A stretch of 64,000 nt of DNA from NCBI RefSeq assembly GCF_018139145.2, contig NC_059480.1:12462428-12526427 (forward strand), written 5' to 3'. Positions 1-57,466 of this stretch are shown here, in pieces; positions within the stretch are counted from its first letter, which is position 1; every line of letters starts with the position of its first letter. Both the position numbers and the translations under genes were made by a program. Origin of the DNA: Gymnogyps californianus. Its lineage: Eukaryota > Chordata > Aves > Accipitriformes > Cathartidae. Below the pieces are notes generated by a model that searched no databases, was not told where the DNA came from, and saw only the letters and a list, made by a program, of their open reading frames with translations.

Positions 1-1375
1 CTCTCCCATTAAGCCCAAGACACTGACATGTGTTCTCATTCACTAACTGTACGCGAGTGCTACTGTACTATTGCAATGTGTTATAAATAGCACAGATTCA
101 GGAGTACAGTTCATTCTGAAAAATTATCTTTAGAGATGACCTTTGAAACTCTAACTATGTCTTTCCTGTTTTTCACAGCATGCTCTGGATCATGATGCTC
201 TTAATTTGGTGCAGTTTATTAATTAAAAAAGAGTGTAGAGGCTGAGCAGTAAGCAGAAGATTTAAACAATGAGGTGGATAATTAAAAAGGATTAATGAGG
301 TGGATTAAATAAAGGGATTGAGGCCAAATGGAGCACAAATTTTCTAAACATTAGTGGCCCCAAAACTCTAGCATCCAAGGGCACGTTCCTCTTTCCAGCT
401 AGATGTTTATTTTTTATCCAGAAGTGTCAGTCTTTCTTTCATACCAGGTTTATTAATGCAGTCCCAGGAGAGCTGAGCAGCACCTAGTGTCTCCTCCTGT
501 GGCCCTAAGTGCCCCTTCTATCCAGTAGAAGTTCCCCAGCTGGTTTGCTTCCGACTCATTGCTGCACCTGTTTCCACTACCATGTCAAAAAAATCCAAAA
601 GCAGGTCACGGATGACACTAATCCTGTGCCTCTGCAAGCTGGTGAAGTGGTTCTCAAGAAAACAGTGAGAAAGATGGGGGAAGGGAAGGCCTTGACTCAG
701 ATTCTGAGGCAGTAAGATCCTGCTGAATCCATCTCTAAATCTCCTTGGCCAACACCATTCCTTCCTGTGGAAGAGCTCCTCTATGGGCAAGTTTGAAGCT
801 CAAAAAATCCTGAAAAGACTGATGGAATTGTCCCCATATCCTGCTGTCAAGGGGTGGGTTTTTTTTCTCCCTCCTTTCCTCCAAGCCAGCAGTGATTCCA
901 CTTCAAATCTGTGCAAAGCCTTGGGGTGCCCACAGAAAGCTGTGCAGGTGGTTGCAGAAATGGAGAGCCGTCCTTCAGAGCGGAAGGTGAGATTCTAGAC
1001 GGTAAGGTACTGTATCAGCTGTAGGTATAGCAAACGCTTGTTGTTGTAATTGCTTATTGCTGAAGGGAGCTCAATAAACATCTGGTATCTCTTGATCCTT
1101 AGCTGCCAATCCATTACCAGAAAATTTTTGCATGTTATTTTGCAAACGGTGGAGGGAGGCTTGAAAAGGAGGGAGAAACGTGTATTTCTGCCACATGACC
1201 CTTCTCTGTCTACCTCACCCTTTTCTTAGTTGCAGCAGCACTATCCGGTCAACCGCTTATTTGATTGCAGCGTAAAGCAATGTGCATCTACAGAATTATT
1301 ATTATTTATTATTTTGCTATTTTTTTGTGCGACTTAGGAAGTAGAGATCATGTAACGCAGCAAATTTCACCTCAG
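1..1375. other. Upstream intergenic DNA with a coding-like patch
   Basis: No recognisable gene. Between about 509 and 998 there are two short open frames in sequence of coding-like composition, followed by AATAAA at 1073-1078. I do not recognise the translation. It may be a decayed retrocopy or chance. Confidence 0.4.
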
Positions 1376-1700
1376 GCGTGCCCACGGCCGCAGCTGGCCA
1401 GCAGCCTCCCGAGCGGGGCGGGCGGCCCGCTGCCCGGCGGCGGCCTGGCCCCGCCCCCTGCCGGCGCGTGCGCACGGGCGGCGGGGGCGGCGTTTCCGCA
1501 GGCCGGCGCTGTGGCGGGCGGGCTGAGCCGCTCCTCAGCGGCGGAGCGGGAAGCGGCCGGAGTCTTTGCTTTTGTCCGCGCTGCTGGTCTTGCGCGTTGA
1601 TCCGCGTTTTCCGGCTTTCAGGGAGACTTTTCCCCTTTTCTCCAGCTCGCGAGTGAGAGTTCGTTTTCGTAACGCTGTAGCGTTACTTCCACTAACCGGC
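1376..1700. promoter_or_regulatory. Small separate upstream CpG island
   Basis: About 325 bp of CpG-dense DNA, separated from the U2SURP island by over 1 kb of lower-CpG sequence. It includes an NRF1-like GGCGCGTGCGCA (1463-1474), GC boxes and a donor-like GA|GTGAGA near 1650. It could be an alternative or divergent promoter. No protein start that I recognise follows. Confidence 0.5.
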
Positions 1701-2849
1701 CCACTCAGTCCTGTTATGATCTACGTGACAGCCAGCGTTGGGACCTGTGCGATGGCAGCAGCCATGAAAAGAGTCACAGCTAAACCTTCACCCCAAAGAT
1801 AGCTACTGGCAGAGCAACACGCTCTCGTCAGACTGTCTCCCGGCACAGCTGGATGCACACCTGCAGCAGGCGAGGTTTCCTGAGGGTTTTGCCCTCCCCT
1901 CTAAGCTTTCAGTCCCCTGCAGTTGCCCCTGCCCTCCTCACCCTCTCCTTTTGCTCTTTTCACCTCTTCTGGAAGCTCCCACTTCATCTTCTGCTGACAA
2001 ATGCGGTTATTAGCGTAGGCCCTGCTCCCTCCTGCTGCTCACAGGGCAGTAGGTGTTGGGAGTTGGTGGATTTAAAGCTTTCATTCATTTCTGTGTATCT
2101 ACTGTCTGTTCCTTAAGTATTATCTCAACCCCAGCATCTTTCACATTATGCTGAAAATCCATAAAAGCACGGGAATGCACGACTCATGGTAAATGTAATG
2201 TGACCTCTGGTTATAATCTTTAGTTAAGCAATGTTCAATAAAGTTGCTGTGGTGGTGTGCTATCAAACCCAATAACAGAGGATTTGCTGTGCTATCCTTT
2301 TCACTATTTATTCCTGGGCTTTTCTCGATTTGATGTAACATTTTGATGTCGTTCAAAACAGTATTCTTTCTATTTCACTTTGCTAGATGTTTAGGGGCAA
2401 GCCCTGCCTCCAAATTGTATGACCACACAGCACTCTGTCTATGGACGTAGATGAGCGGATGAGGAGAGCTGTGCAGAATGGCCGAAGCACAGGATTCTGC
2501 AGCTGCACAACGCGCTGTCCGTCCTGCCCAACCTGATCCTGGGTGAAGCCTTCCCGTCTAAAACACATTTTGCGCCCTTGGTGTGCAGCAAGAGCACTCC
2601 GGGCGTTTCCACACCGCATGCCCCACAGCACACGCACACCACCCACCGCGCGGGCCTTCCCAGCTTCCTCAGCTGAGTCCTGCTACTACTCTACTCGTCC
2701 CAGCTCTGCCTACAGCAGCTAATCGGTGGGCAGCCTGAGCTGCTCCCAACTGTCGCCTGCCAATGTCTTGTAGGAAAACATCTGGCGATTAAAAAAGGCT
2801 CTGTACGATCTGTACGGTCCTCACCCCTCCGAGGGGCCCAGGCAATGCG
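1701..2849. other. Intergenic DNA between the two CpG islands
   Basis: Unique-looking sequence without recognised genes. An AATAAA occurs at about 2236. The short open frames on both strands show no homology I can name. Confidence 0.4.
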
Positions 2850-3081
2850 GGTGCGTGCTTTGTGCCTGAACGCCGACCCCTCGCGTTAGGGTTTCTCCCG
2901 CGGGACCCTGTGTCCTTCCCGCGGGTACGAGAAGTGCTGGTGGCTCCTCACAGCGCAGCGCTCAGCACCACGGCCCGTGCCTGCGCTCTGCCCCAGGCCG
3001 GCCGCCGAGGGACCGAGGGGTGGCGGGCGGGCGCGGGCTCCCGCCGCTGGCTGCCTGTCACTGCCTGCCTTACCGCAGCTG

Positions 3082-3112
3082 GTTGCTAGGCAGATTTGGG
3101 TTGCCTAGCGAC
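3082..3112. promoter_or_regulatory. Tandem RFX X-box-like sites
   Basis: GTTGCTAGGCAG at 3082-3093 and GTTGCCTAGCGAC at 3100-3112. Both carry the GTTGC half-site with a near-palindromic second half, as in RFX-family X-boxes. They lie about 280-310 nt upstream of the start codon. Confidence 0.5.
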
Positions 3113-3262
3113 TTCATTTGGGTTTTCTCCTGCTGATGTGAGAGCAAGAGGCCCTGGAGGGACACAGCCACCGCCCGATGCGGGCGAGGCGGGCTCTCGC
3201 GCTGCCGGTGCACCGCCCGGCCTGCCCCCACCTCTCCGCTCCGGAGAAGATACGGGGACAGG

Positions 3263-3283
3263 CCCCGCCCCGCCCGGGCGGAG
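3263..3283. promoter_or_regulatory. GC boxes (Sp/KLF-type)
   Basis: Two adjacent CCCGCCC-type elements about 110-130 nt upstream of the ATG, in the core of the CpG island. Confidence 0.5.
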
Positions 3284-3391
3284 GCAGCTCCATCGGTGGC
3301 TCGGCCATCGGATTCCCGCCCTCCGCTCGCGGGCTCGGTGGGATCGGCGCTCGCTTCTTCGCCGCCAGGGCTGAGCGAGGGGAGAGGCAAG

Positions 3392-49524
<46,133 letters not shown>

Positions 49525-49878
49525 CAATGTTAATATTTTTTATGATGCTGTCACTTACTGGAAATGCGGTTTTGTTTTTGTGCCTGAACAGTCTGTTAAA
49601 AAACAAAAAAGCATTCCTGATTTTTTTTTTTTGTGAATGCACGTGTATACTCATGAGTATCAGCATCTGTAGACCTGTCATTGTTTTATATTGTACAAAA
49701 TACCTTCATTGTGATTATTTCCCAAAAGAAACATTTTTGTGTTTAGAAGTTTCATCAGAATTGTGTGTAACTGATCTGCTGGCAGTAGTGATATTTTGTT
49801 TTAGAATGTTGTGACATAGCAGAAATAACTCAAATGTTTCCCCTTTTTTGTAGCTTTGACAATTTGAATTAGATTTCA

Positions 49879-49884
49879 AATAAA
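49879..49884 (+). terminator. Candidate U2SURP poly(A) signal 1 (AATAAA)
   Basis: Canonical AATAAA 355 nt after the stop codon, followed within 40 nt by a T/G-rich stretch (gatgttgttttcttg) that could serve as the downstream element. Confidence 0.6.
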
Positions 49885-50256
49885 ATCTGAACAGAAAATT
49901 AAGATGTTGTTTTCTTGCCCCACTGGTGATACAGATCGCTAAAGGAATTCATAGTTTGTTTGGAAGTACTGTGTATTTCAGACATACTATGGTGCTTAGA
50001 TCTTTCAGTATAGTGGTAGCTCTGTTCCTGTTTCCACGAGTTTGACTATCCAGATAAAAGCACCTTTTGAATCCAGTGGATGGGTTTTCTTTCCTACCGT
50101 GATATTTTACTGTAAGAACAGTTGAACAGTCTGGTACCTACCATGATAAGCTTTACAAGTAAATCTTTGCTTTGTATTTCTCCATTTTAATTGCAGGGAA
50201 TGTTTGTGACACCAGAGTAATGTTTTTGTTCGTTTTTAAAAAAGGGCCTCTGCAGA

Positions 50257-50303
50257 GATGCATCATATGTATATGTATGTATATCGTATATATATGATGC
50301 ATC
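50257..50303 (+). other. Long 3' UTR hairpin
   Basis: Arms 50257-50275 and 50285-50303 are inverted repeats: 12 bp perfect from GATGCATCATAT inward, then one G.U, four matches, one mismatch and a final pair, with a 9-nt AT-rich loop. On RNA this is a stable stem-loop, and it lies just upstream of the second candidate poly(A) signal. Confidence 0.75.
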
Positions 50304-50338
50304 AATAACAAGCCATATTTATGGTATGCATGGGGAAC

Positions 50339-50344
50339 AATAAA
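50339..50344 (+). terminator. Candidate U2SURP poly(A) signal 2 (AATAAA)
   Basis: Canonical hexamer 36 nt downstream of the 3' UTR hairpin, followed by ggctctgtgacttcttc, a moderately T/G-rich stretch. Confidence 0.45.
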
Positions 50345-50754
50345 AGGACAGCAAGCCTGAGGCTCTGTGACTTCTTCATTAAGTATAGGTACAATAATTG
50401 CAACCTACAGTACACTGTTGTTTTCTGAAACTGATTTTTACTCCAAAAGGACAGCTTTCACATTATTTTATTGAATTTATTCCTCTGTTGTGGAAATTCT
50501 CCAAAATGGGAAAAAATTAAATCTTTTTATTACATGTTTTATTTATTAATATTTTGGAATCAAGAGGCTGTTTAACTTCTTTTTAATGTTAGGCTTTCCC
50601 TTCTCCAAACCTGTTCTGTGTGTTAGGCATTGATGTGGCTTTAAATCGCTTCACCTTGGTCTCTTATCACGCAGCCTTTCTGTGGGTGGGAGGGGGGGAG
50701 AGATGAGAAATGGGGAGGGTTCAGTGTTTATACTTGGAGGTGTGGGCAGATTGT

Positions 50755-50760
50755 AATAAA
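50755..50760 (+). terminator. Candidate U2SURP poly(A) signal 3 (AATAAA)
   Basis: Canonical AATAAA after a G-rich stretch; downstream sequence includes ctcctgtgaactgtttct. Usage is unknown. Confidence 0.4.
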
Positions 50761-50780
50761 AACATAAAATTAAAAGGGAT

Positions 50781-53700
50781 CTGGCCTCCTGTGAACTGTT
50801 TCTAAAAGCAAAAGCTGTACTTAACAACAGGCAGAGAGTGCTGGATGATGGCCTGCTATTATACTTGTGTATCTACAGGTTTTATGTTGTTAGAATTTTG
50901 TAAATGTGCTGGGGAAGATCTTATGTTGTACATGTATATAGCCTAAGAGGCAACACTTTCAGAAGCAGGATCTAAAGATCTTTTGAAAAACGTGCAGATT
51001 TAATTTAAAATATATATATGTATTTTCTCCATTTTTTTTTTCCTGATGGGAGACTTTGTTATAAGATTATATAAATTGTTGCAAATGTGAGAATTAAGTG
51101 GAGAATTCTCTTTGCTAATGAGAACCGAGAGATGATCTGGAATACTGGAAATATGGAGAATGCATGTGTACTGTAAGACTGACTTAGAATGAGTATTGAA
51201 TAGATGCATTGATAATGAGAAAAGAATACACCTTATATCTGTTTATATTACATTATAAAGAATCTGTTTTAGAAATATACAGAGTTTATTTTTTATATTT
51301 TTCTTTCTCCCTGTAACATAGTGTTTCAGATGTACAGATTTTGGTAGCTAAACTATTAGAAACGTAAGTTATTTTTTTCTTAAATGCTGTGTATTCACAC
51401 CTGGCATGGACTAGATAAGGTTTTCTAGAGCAAAAAGTAGGTACTAAAATCAGTTGGGGACAGGGAGAATCCTAACTTTACAATAGGAAGAAGATCACTT
51501 CAGATCAGATTAACTTCTTTAAAACTATTACTTTTATCTTGTAGCTGTTTATAAACGGAGGAGCGTTAAATGTCAATGTTCTAGGTAAAGTGAGACTAAA
51601 GATAGTTCACCACAGGAATATTCTGTCTGCAGAATCAATTGTGTATTTCACTTAATAGCTAAAGATCCTCAGGGTAGAAAATCACTTAGCATTATAGGTT
51701 AGCCATACTTTTCAATAATTAATTTTTATTTCAGCTTTTATAAAATTCTCATCAGTGATTATAAAAGGCTCAAGCCAAGTAGCTAGAGAGCTAAAGGAGC
51801 ATACCCATTAGACTTTATTTTGTAACAGCTTTATTATGCAATACCTTTTTTCAGTATCTTTATTCTCTAAATACCACTCTCATACCTCTTGTTCTTTGCT
51901 TCATATCCTGGGCTTTAGAAAAGCTGTTTTGTACCTAATAGTCTTTTAAGAGCAATTAAGAATCTGTATCCTTAACTGGATGCCTGTTTTTTCCTCTGTT
52001 GAACATCCTTTGATCCTACTTACTCTTTTCATTTTCTTCGCTTCTTTTAGAAATAGTTTTGTTTATAGCTTGGCTTTTCTGCAAAGAAAAGCTGGGGGGA
52101 GACAGCATCTGGTAACAAATCTTTTGTAAAAGATGCAAATTAATATTGAAGACTGAAAATTAGACGGCCTGTGAAACTTACATTTCTTTAGGTTTTGTTG
52201 CAGTGACAAGGTATAGTCGCAGTGTGACATTACTGTGTGACTTGTGTTTCTGCAGCTTTTTGGGGTGAAATGGTGAAAAATCATCTAACTGATGTAGGAT
52301 AGGGGTAATTTAAATATTGATCCTGGGATTCAGGAAGTAGCATTCAGATGAATTCTTGTGGGGAAAAAAGCTCTGACCTGAGGAGGTGTGGTCCAGTGTT
52401 TCCAAATGGGTTTTGTGATTGTACAGGAAGAGAGAGCCCATTATCCTCGAACACCCCTCAGTCAGTGGGCGTCCGACCCTTCGCTTTGGGAGGGGGAGGA
52501 GGCATGAGTGAATAAGGGGCTTCTCTGTCCTCTCCTGCCCTGCCTTATGGATGATATCAGAGGTAAATATTCATGCTTTAGTGTTTAGGTTTATCCAAAG
52601 CAGAGAAACTGAGTGTAGCTTGCTACAGCTGAGTTCTAGTGTGGCTGAGTAACCCCCCTGCAGCCTGAAATAGCAGCTGGTGAGGCCCATCTCAGTGTGG
52701 GATCGCATTAGAAATGGAACGTGTATAGAATATTCCCAGGTACGTACTAGAGACTGTCGTGCTGACACATTTTAGTGAAGCCTACCCAGCACTCTATAGG
52801 ACATGCAGATACTTATGCGCAGGCCTTCTAGGTACGGAGTTGCAAGTTCATCTCTATTTTTTCTGAACCAGTCCTGACCTCTGTGAGTGTCTCTGTAAGA
52901 CATAGACTCTCATGCTCTGAGCATGTGGGCCCTGTCTCAGTGGAGAAAAGCTACTTGGTTGCATAGAGTCTCCTTCCAACAATTAAAATCTTTCCTTACC
53001 AGTGTTACAGAAGTGTTTATATTTGAACTGCCTTTTTTTAAACTCTGTGACTTCCTTTGACCTCTGCACACCAGCTGCATATACCTTTTGTAATACTGTT
53101 TGAGGAAGAGTTGGTTTCTGAAAGTCAATGTTAGGTTATTATTTGGGCACTAGGCACCATGCATGTGTTCTCCCCCCGCCTCCTCCTCAGAGGTTTTGAA
53201 GTGTAAGAATAAACCGCTTACGAACAAGGGTAACAAATTATGTTTTCCAAAGCATGTATTTAGAATCGCAACTAGCGCTAATGTGAGTTCATCCGTCCCA
53301 GTGACACCGAATGTACTCCTGCTTTGTGCATTTACAAATCACCTTCTGTACTAACATAGCAGCTCTACCTAAGCACACGTGAACCCTTTGAAGTTGCTGG
53401 ATTCTTGTATTCATTGTGTTTTTCTGCATGTAAAAACTAGTCTTATGCTTTTTCAGTTATGAACTTAGGATTATCCCCACCATTGGGATAGCTTCCAAAT
53501 TTGTACTGCTTTTATTTAATAAATTTCTGAGGCAGATTTTGTAGCTGAAACTGTGTAAAAATTGTATCACATTTCCACTCTGGCATGAGTACTGCCTGAG
53601 ACATCTAAGTTACGGAGCACTAAAATGGGAAATCCGGTTTTATCCTTAGGGGGTTCTTGGGGATCAACCAGTGTTTGAGGCATGTTCTTGGCATGTTGAA

Positions 53701-56700
53701 AAGAAAATAGTGCTGTCTCTGAACTGTGCCTGTAAGAGGAAGATATCTTGAAGGAGTTCGTGTAACATGACTTAAAAACGAGAATCTTGTGGTGAGAAAA
53801 GCAAGATTGGCCAAAAATGGCAAATCTGTTCTGAGCATCTCTGATCACTTCAGGCAGCTTGCTTGTAGGTTTTTCCTCCGCAGGCGTTTACAGTCCTTTG
53901 GTGGAATTAATGCTTTTAATAAACAAAAATTAGAAGCATTGTTGTATTTCTGCAGATGGATTAAGGTCTGAACTTTGTATCTAGTTTTAGATTGCTGGCT
54001 TGCTGTACTTTCATATAGCCGCTTGAGGAATCTGGGGTGAGATGTTTCTCAACTATTGTGGGTCTACACTGAATACTTACATGAGGACACATATATTTGG
54101 CTGCATTAAGATAAAGGTAGTTTTGAAGGATATTTGAATTGCTGCCTTTTTAGTAAAGATTGGTCTACTTTCTGTGCATTTTCTTTGTTGAAAAATCTAG
54201 ATTTTGGGGCAGTTATGAAGGTCCAACAAGAGAAGTGAATTCTCTACAGCTGAAGACAACAGCAGTGGAGTAATCTAGATGAGAATTTTACAGTTCTCTT
54301 CTTTTAAAATCAACTGTTCAGTATCAGGAGATTTATCAAATTACAAACCTGATATTAGCAGTCAAACCCTGAAAATTATCTCAGAGTTTACTTTTCTGAG
54401 TAAGGCTGTTGAGATCATAAGCTTATATTTTATTAAAACAGCTCATAGTAGTACTTGAAAACTTCTTTTCGTTCTCATTGCTGCATGAGCTCTTGCAAGA
54501 CTTTCAGTATACCACTGGTTCATGCCGCTGCTGTAACTGCTGCTCCTCAGTTTGTAAGCCACTCTTGTAAGAATCATAAGTAAAATGCTAATTTAATTTT
54601 GTCCATGTGTATTCTTCCCATGTAGGATGCAGAAGTCTTAAACAATTGCATACTATTTTTTTCCTCCACCTGCTTCTGTCAGCACAGCCAGTTTTCATGG
54701 GTAAACCTGTTCCATTTGTCACTTCTGATGTCTAATCTTGTGCAGGGATGTTGTACTGTGTAACTGTCATAAGCTGGAAAGTTTTCTGTTAGTGGTTATT
54801 TAAAGAGGAAATGGTAGTTTCACATGAACTTTTTTGTCTTACTTGCTTTTGGTTTTGTATTTTATGCAGAAAATTTTCCAAATGACATGGTGACAATAAA
54901 ATTGTCAGTTTGCCGATATCCAGAAATGGTTTTATTTTTAATCTGGAAAAGAGTGATGTTTATGCGTGTTATGCTAAGAGCAGTTTCTTGGCCTCACTAG
55001 CTCTTCTGCTGGTTGACACTGATTCTGTCTGTGTTGTTGAACTGTAATTGCTGCTGCTGTTCTACTGTCAACAGTGACCTCTGTGCTTCTCAAACTCATT
55101 AATGAGGCATGGGCTGCTCACTATGTAGTTGCTTGTGTAATCCTCTCTTGAACAAAGAAAACCGCCCACTTGGAACTGCTGTTCAGATATTGAGATGATG
55201 AGCAGCTTTTCAATACCTAAAATGGCTTGCAGGAATGTCAGGTGAAGGAAACGGAGCCCGTGTCATGCCGCAGCGCGAGGTTGTGTGTTATGGCTGGGCC
55301 AGCATGGCAGCTTGTTGCTGCTGTGGGGTGCAGGTCCTGTTCTGCCTTCCCTGTGCCTCCTGTTCTCTTACTTTTCTGTCCTTTCTGCTGCCTTTTGTGC
55401 CCTGTGAGTAGCCAGTTCAATTCATGAAGGGAAACCACTTTTTTGTGTGCTTGTTTTCACTTGGTTGACTTTCTGCTGGCTTAGTGAGTTGAACTGGCTC
55501 AGTGCAGGGAACAGGGGCGGACAGTGAGCAGGATGGTCCTCATTTTTGGTAACAGTTCACTTGTAACATGCAAATCCATCCACAGTGTTTTCATTTGGAG
55601 CGTGTGTTTTGATAAGATGGGCGGAATCAATGCTGCACTCTGCATCCCGCTCACTTCCACTCTGGTCACGTACTCCTGTTGCTTTCCTACCACCAGCTCT
55701 AGCACTTGTTTGACCACTTTGCTTGTGGAAAGGTAGGACGAGCACAGGGTAGGCAGGCTTATGTGATGAGGTGCATGGGAGGAAGGAAATGTAGAACTGG
55801 GGCCAACTTAGCAGCAGTGAGCTGTTACACTGGCTGTGCCTCTCTCCGTCTCCCCTTTTCTCCAATGACGCTTGAACCCTTCAGTCAAATCTGAGAGGAG
55901 CAAGTGCCTCCAAGATAATTTAGTTTCCACAAGACCTATGAAAGACCAAAACCAGGAAAGAGACCTCAGTTGCCCCCACAAGATGGGAAAGGCTGGAGTA
56001 TGAACTCTTGATGTTGTTAGAGCCCAGAGCATGCATTTGGGAGAGATTACACGTCCCAGTTACTAACAATCTTCACTTAGAGCTCACAGTCAAGAAACAG
56101 GATATGTTGTGATATCCCTGGACCTACTTGCTCTATTTTTATTTTTACTCTTGTGTGGACTGGAAAACTTCATGTAGCTGCTTGCCTTAAATACAGACCA
56201 TCAGTTTTCTCTTCAAGACCTTGTTAAGAAGTTGCCCGCAAGCAAGTGTGGAATCTGTTTCCTGATTCTGCTTCTTGGGCTTCTGAGGTTGGACCTAGGT
56301 CTGAGACTTTGGTCATTATACCTTGTGTCTGATAAGTGTGCCTGTAGAAAGGTGAGCATGGAGAAAGGGTAAGCGTAAGGTCTATGTAATAGGTCTCAGA
56401 AATCTTGCATGAAAAGATTTAACCTAGCAGAATAGGTTAATTCTGTATGACAGACTGTTCTGGGTATAAAATTTAGCTGATGTGGGAAGAGGAAGGTGGA
56501 ATTCATGCATGCAATTTGGATTTGTGGAAGATGGATCAGGGAATTAGCCTGTGCTCAGGATTCAACTTCCAGGATCATTACCAGCAATCAAAATCATCAC
56601 CAAAGTCATCACTGGAGGTGGAAACCAGTTTTCATCTTTTTAGCCATGCTAAAAAGGTACATGTTTGATGTTTCAGGAATGATTTAGCCAGATGTTTTCA

Positions 56701-57194
56701 CCTGCTAGATACTGTGAGAGCTAACACCACACTGTTGCAAACAGAGAAGCTCAGAGACTGGAGATGAACCTTCTGAACTTATTATGGTGTAGAAGTTTTT
56801 ATTACAGCTGATACTGGTCATTTTCACCATAAAATCTATATCTCTTGGGTTGCTGGTGACTTAGTTTTTCCTGGCATTTTAGTTTATCTTCCCTGCACTA
56901 TGAGAAAATAACTGTCTGCTGATTAACTGAATGGAGAATATTGCCTTGGGCAAACTCTGGCTATAAAATTTAAGACATGAGACTGGGATTGAATTCTGGC
57001 CATTGTGTGACTTGAGGGGCTGTGGATTCTTGTCCTCTGTTTTTACAGAGGGTAACTATACTAGATAGTTAAAAGCAAAGTTTACAATAAAGCCTGATTG
57101 CTAGGCAGTTAAGTTTCACCGGGGGTGCTCATCTTTCACACCAGCCTGTAGGAAGTCCTCACTGTGATATGGAGTAGAAATTTGATTATGTTAC
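50781..57194. other. Downstream flank / possible distal 3' UTR
   Basis: AT-rich to about 54,900, then more mixed. AATAAA occurs at 53518 and 54895. A GC-richer patch lies at about 52,430-52,550. No recognisable protein-coding or RNA gene. Confidence 0.5.
54895..54900 (+). terminator. Distal AATAAA within a perfect small hairpin
   Basis: AATAAA sits across the left arm and loop of the inverted repeat 54891-54907 (TGACAAT AAA ATTGTCA) and is followed by a T-rich tract with G (ggttttatttttaatctgg). It could mark the end of a long U2SURP 3' UTR. Confidence 0.4.
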
Positions 57195-57466
57195 TGTGGT
57201 GGGTTGACCCTGGCTGGATGCCAGGTGCCCACCAAAGCCGCTCTATCACTCCCCTCCTCAACTGGACGGGGGAGAGAAAATATAAACGAAGGCTTGTGGG
57301 TCAAGATAAGGACAGGGAGAGATCACTCACCAGTTACCGTCATGGGCAAAACAGACTCCACGTGGGGGAAAATTAGTTTAATTTATTACTAGTCAAATCA
57401 GAGTAGGATAATGAGAAATAAAACCAAAGCTTAAAAACACCTTCCCCCCCCGCCCTTCTTCCCGGG
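57195..57466. mobile_element. Truncated LTR fragment of a second avian ERV family
   Basis: Begins TGTGGTGGGTTGACCCTGGC and continues through GGGGGAGAGAAAATATAAACG to a C-rich end near CTTCTTCCCGGG. This matches the terminal roughly 270 bp of a long neoavian LTR that I recall as over 1 kb. The rest is missing: unrelated AT-rich sequence follows at about 57467. No matching right end or duplication was found. Confidence 0.7.

Larger units (their letters stand above)
49525..50780 (+). other. U2SURP: U2SURP 3' UTR (minimum extent; proximal part)
   Basis: AT-rich non-coding sequence directly after the stop codon, with AATAAA signals at 49879, 50339 and 50755 and a strong hairpin at 50257-50303. 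Which signal is used cannot be told from sequence alone. AATAAA hexamers also occur at 53518 and 54895, so a longer UTR is possible. Confidence 0.7.

Noticed and set aside
3296..3391. In-frame N-terminal extension upstream of the U2SURP ATG
   Set aside because: The frame is open but contains no ATG, only a GTG at 3296; the ATG at 3392 has a strong context and matches the human N-terminus.
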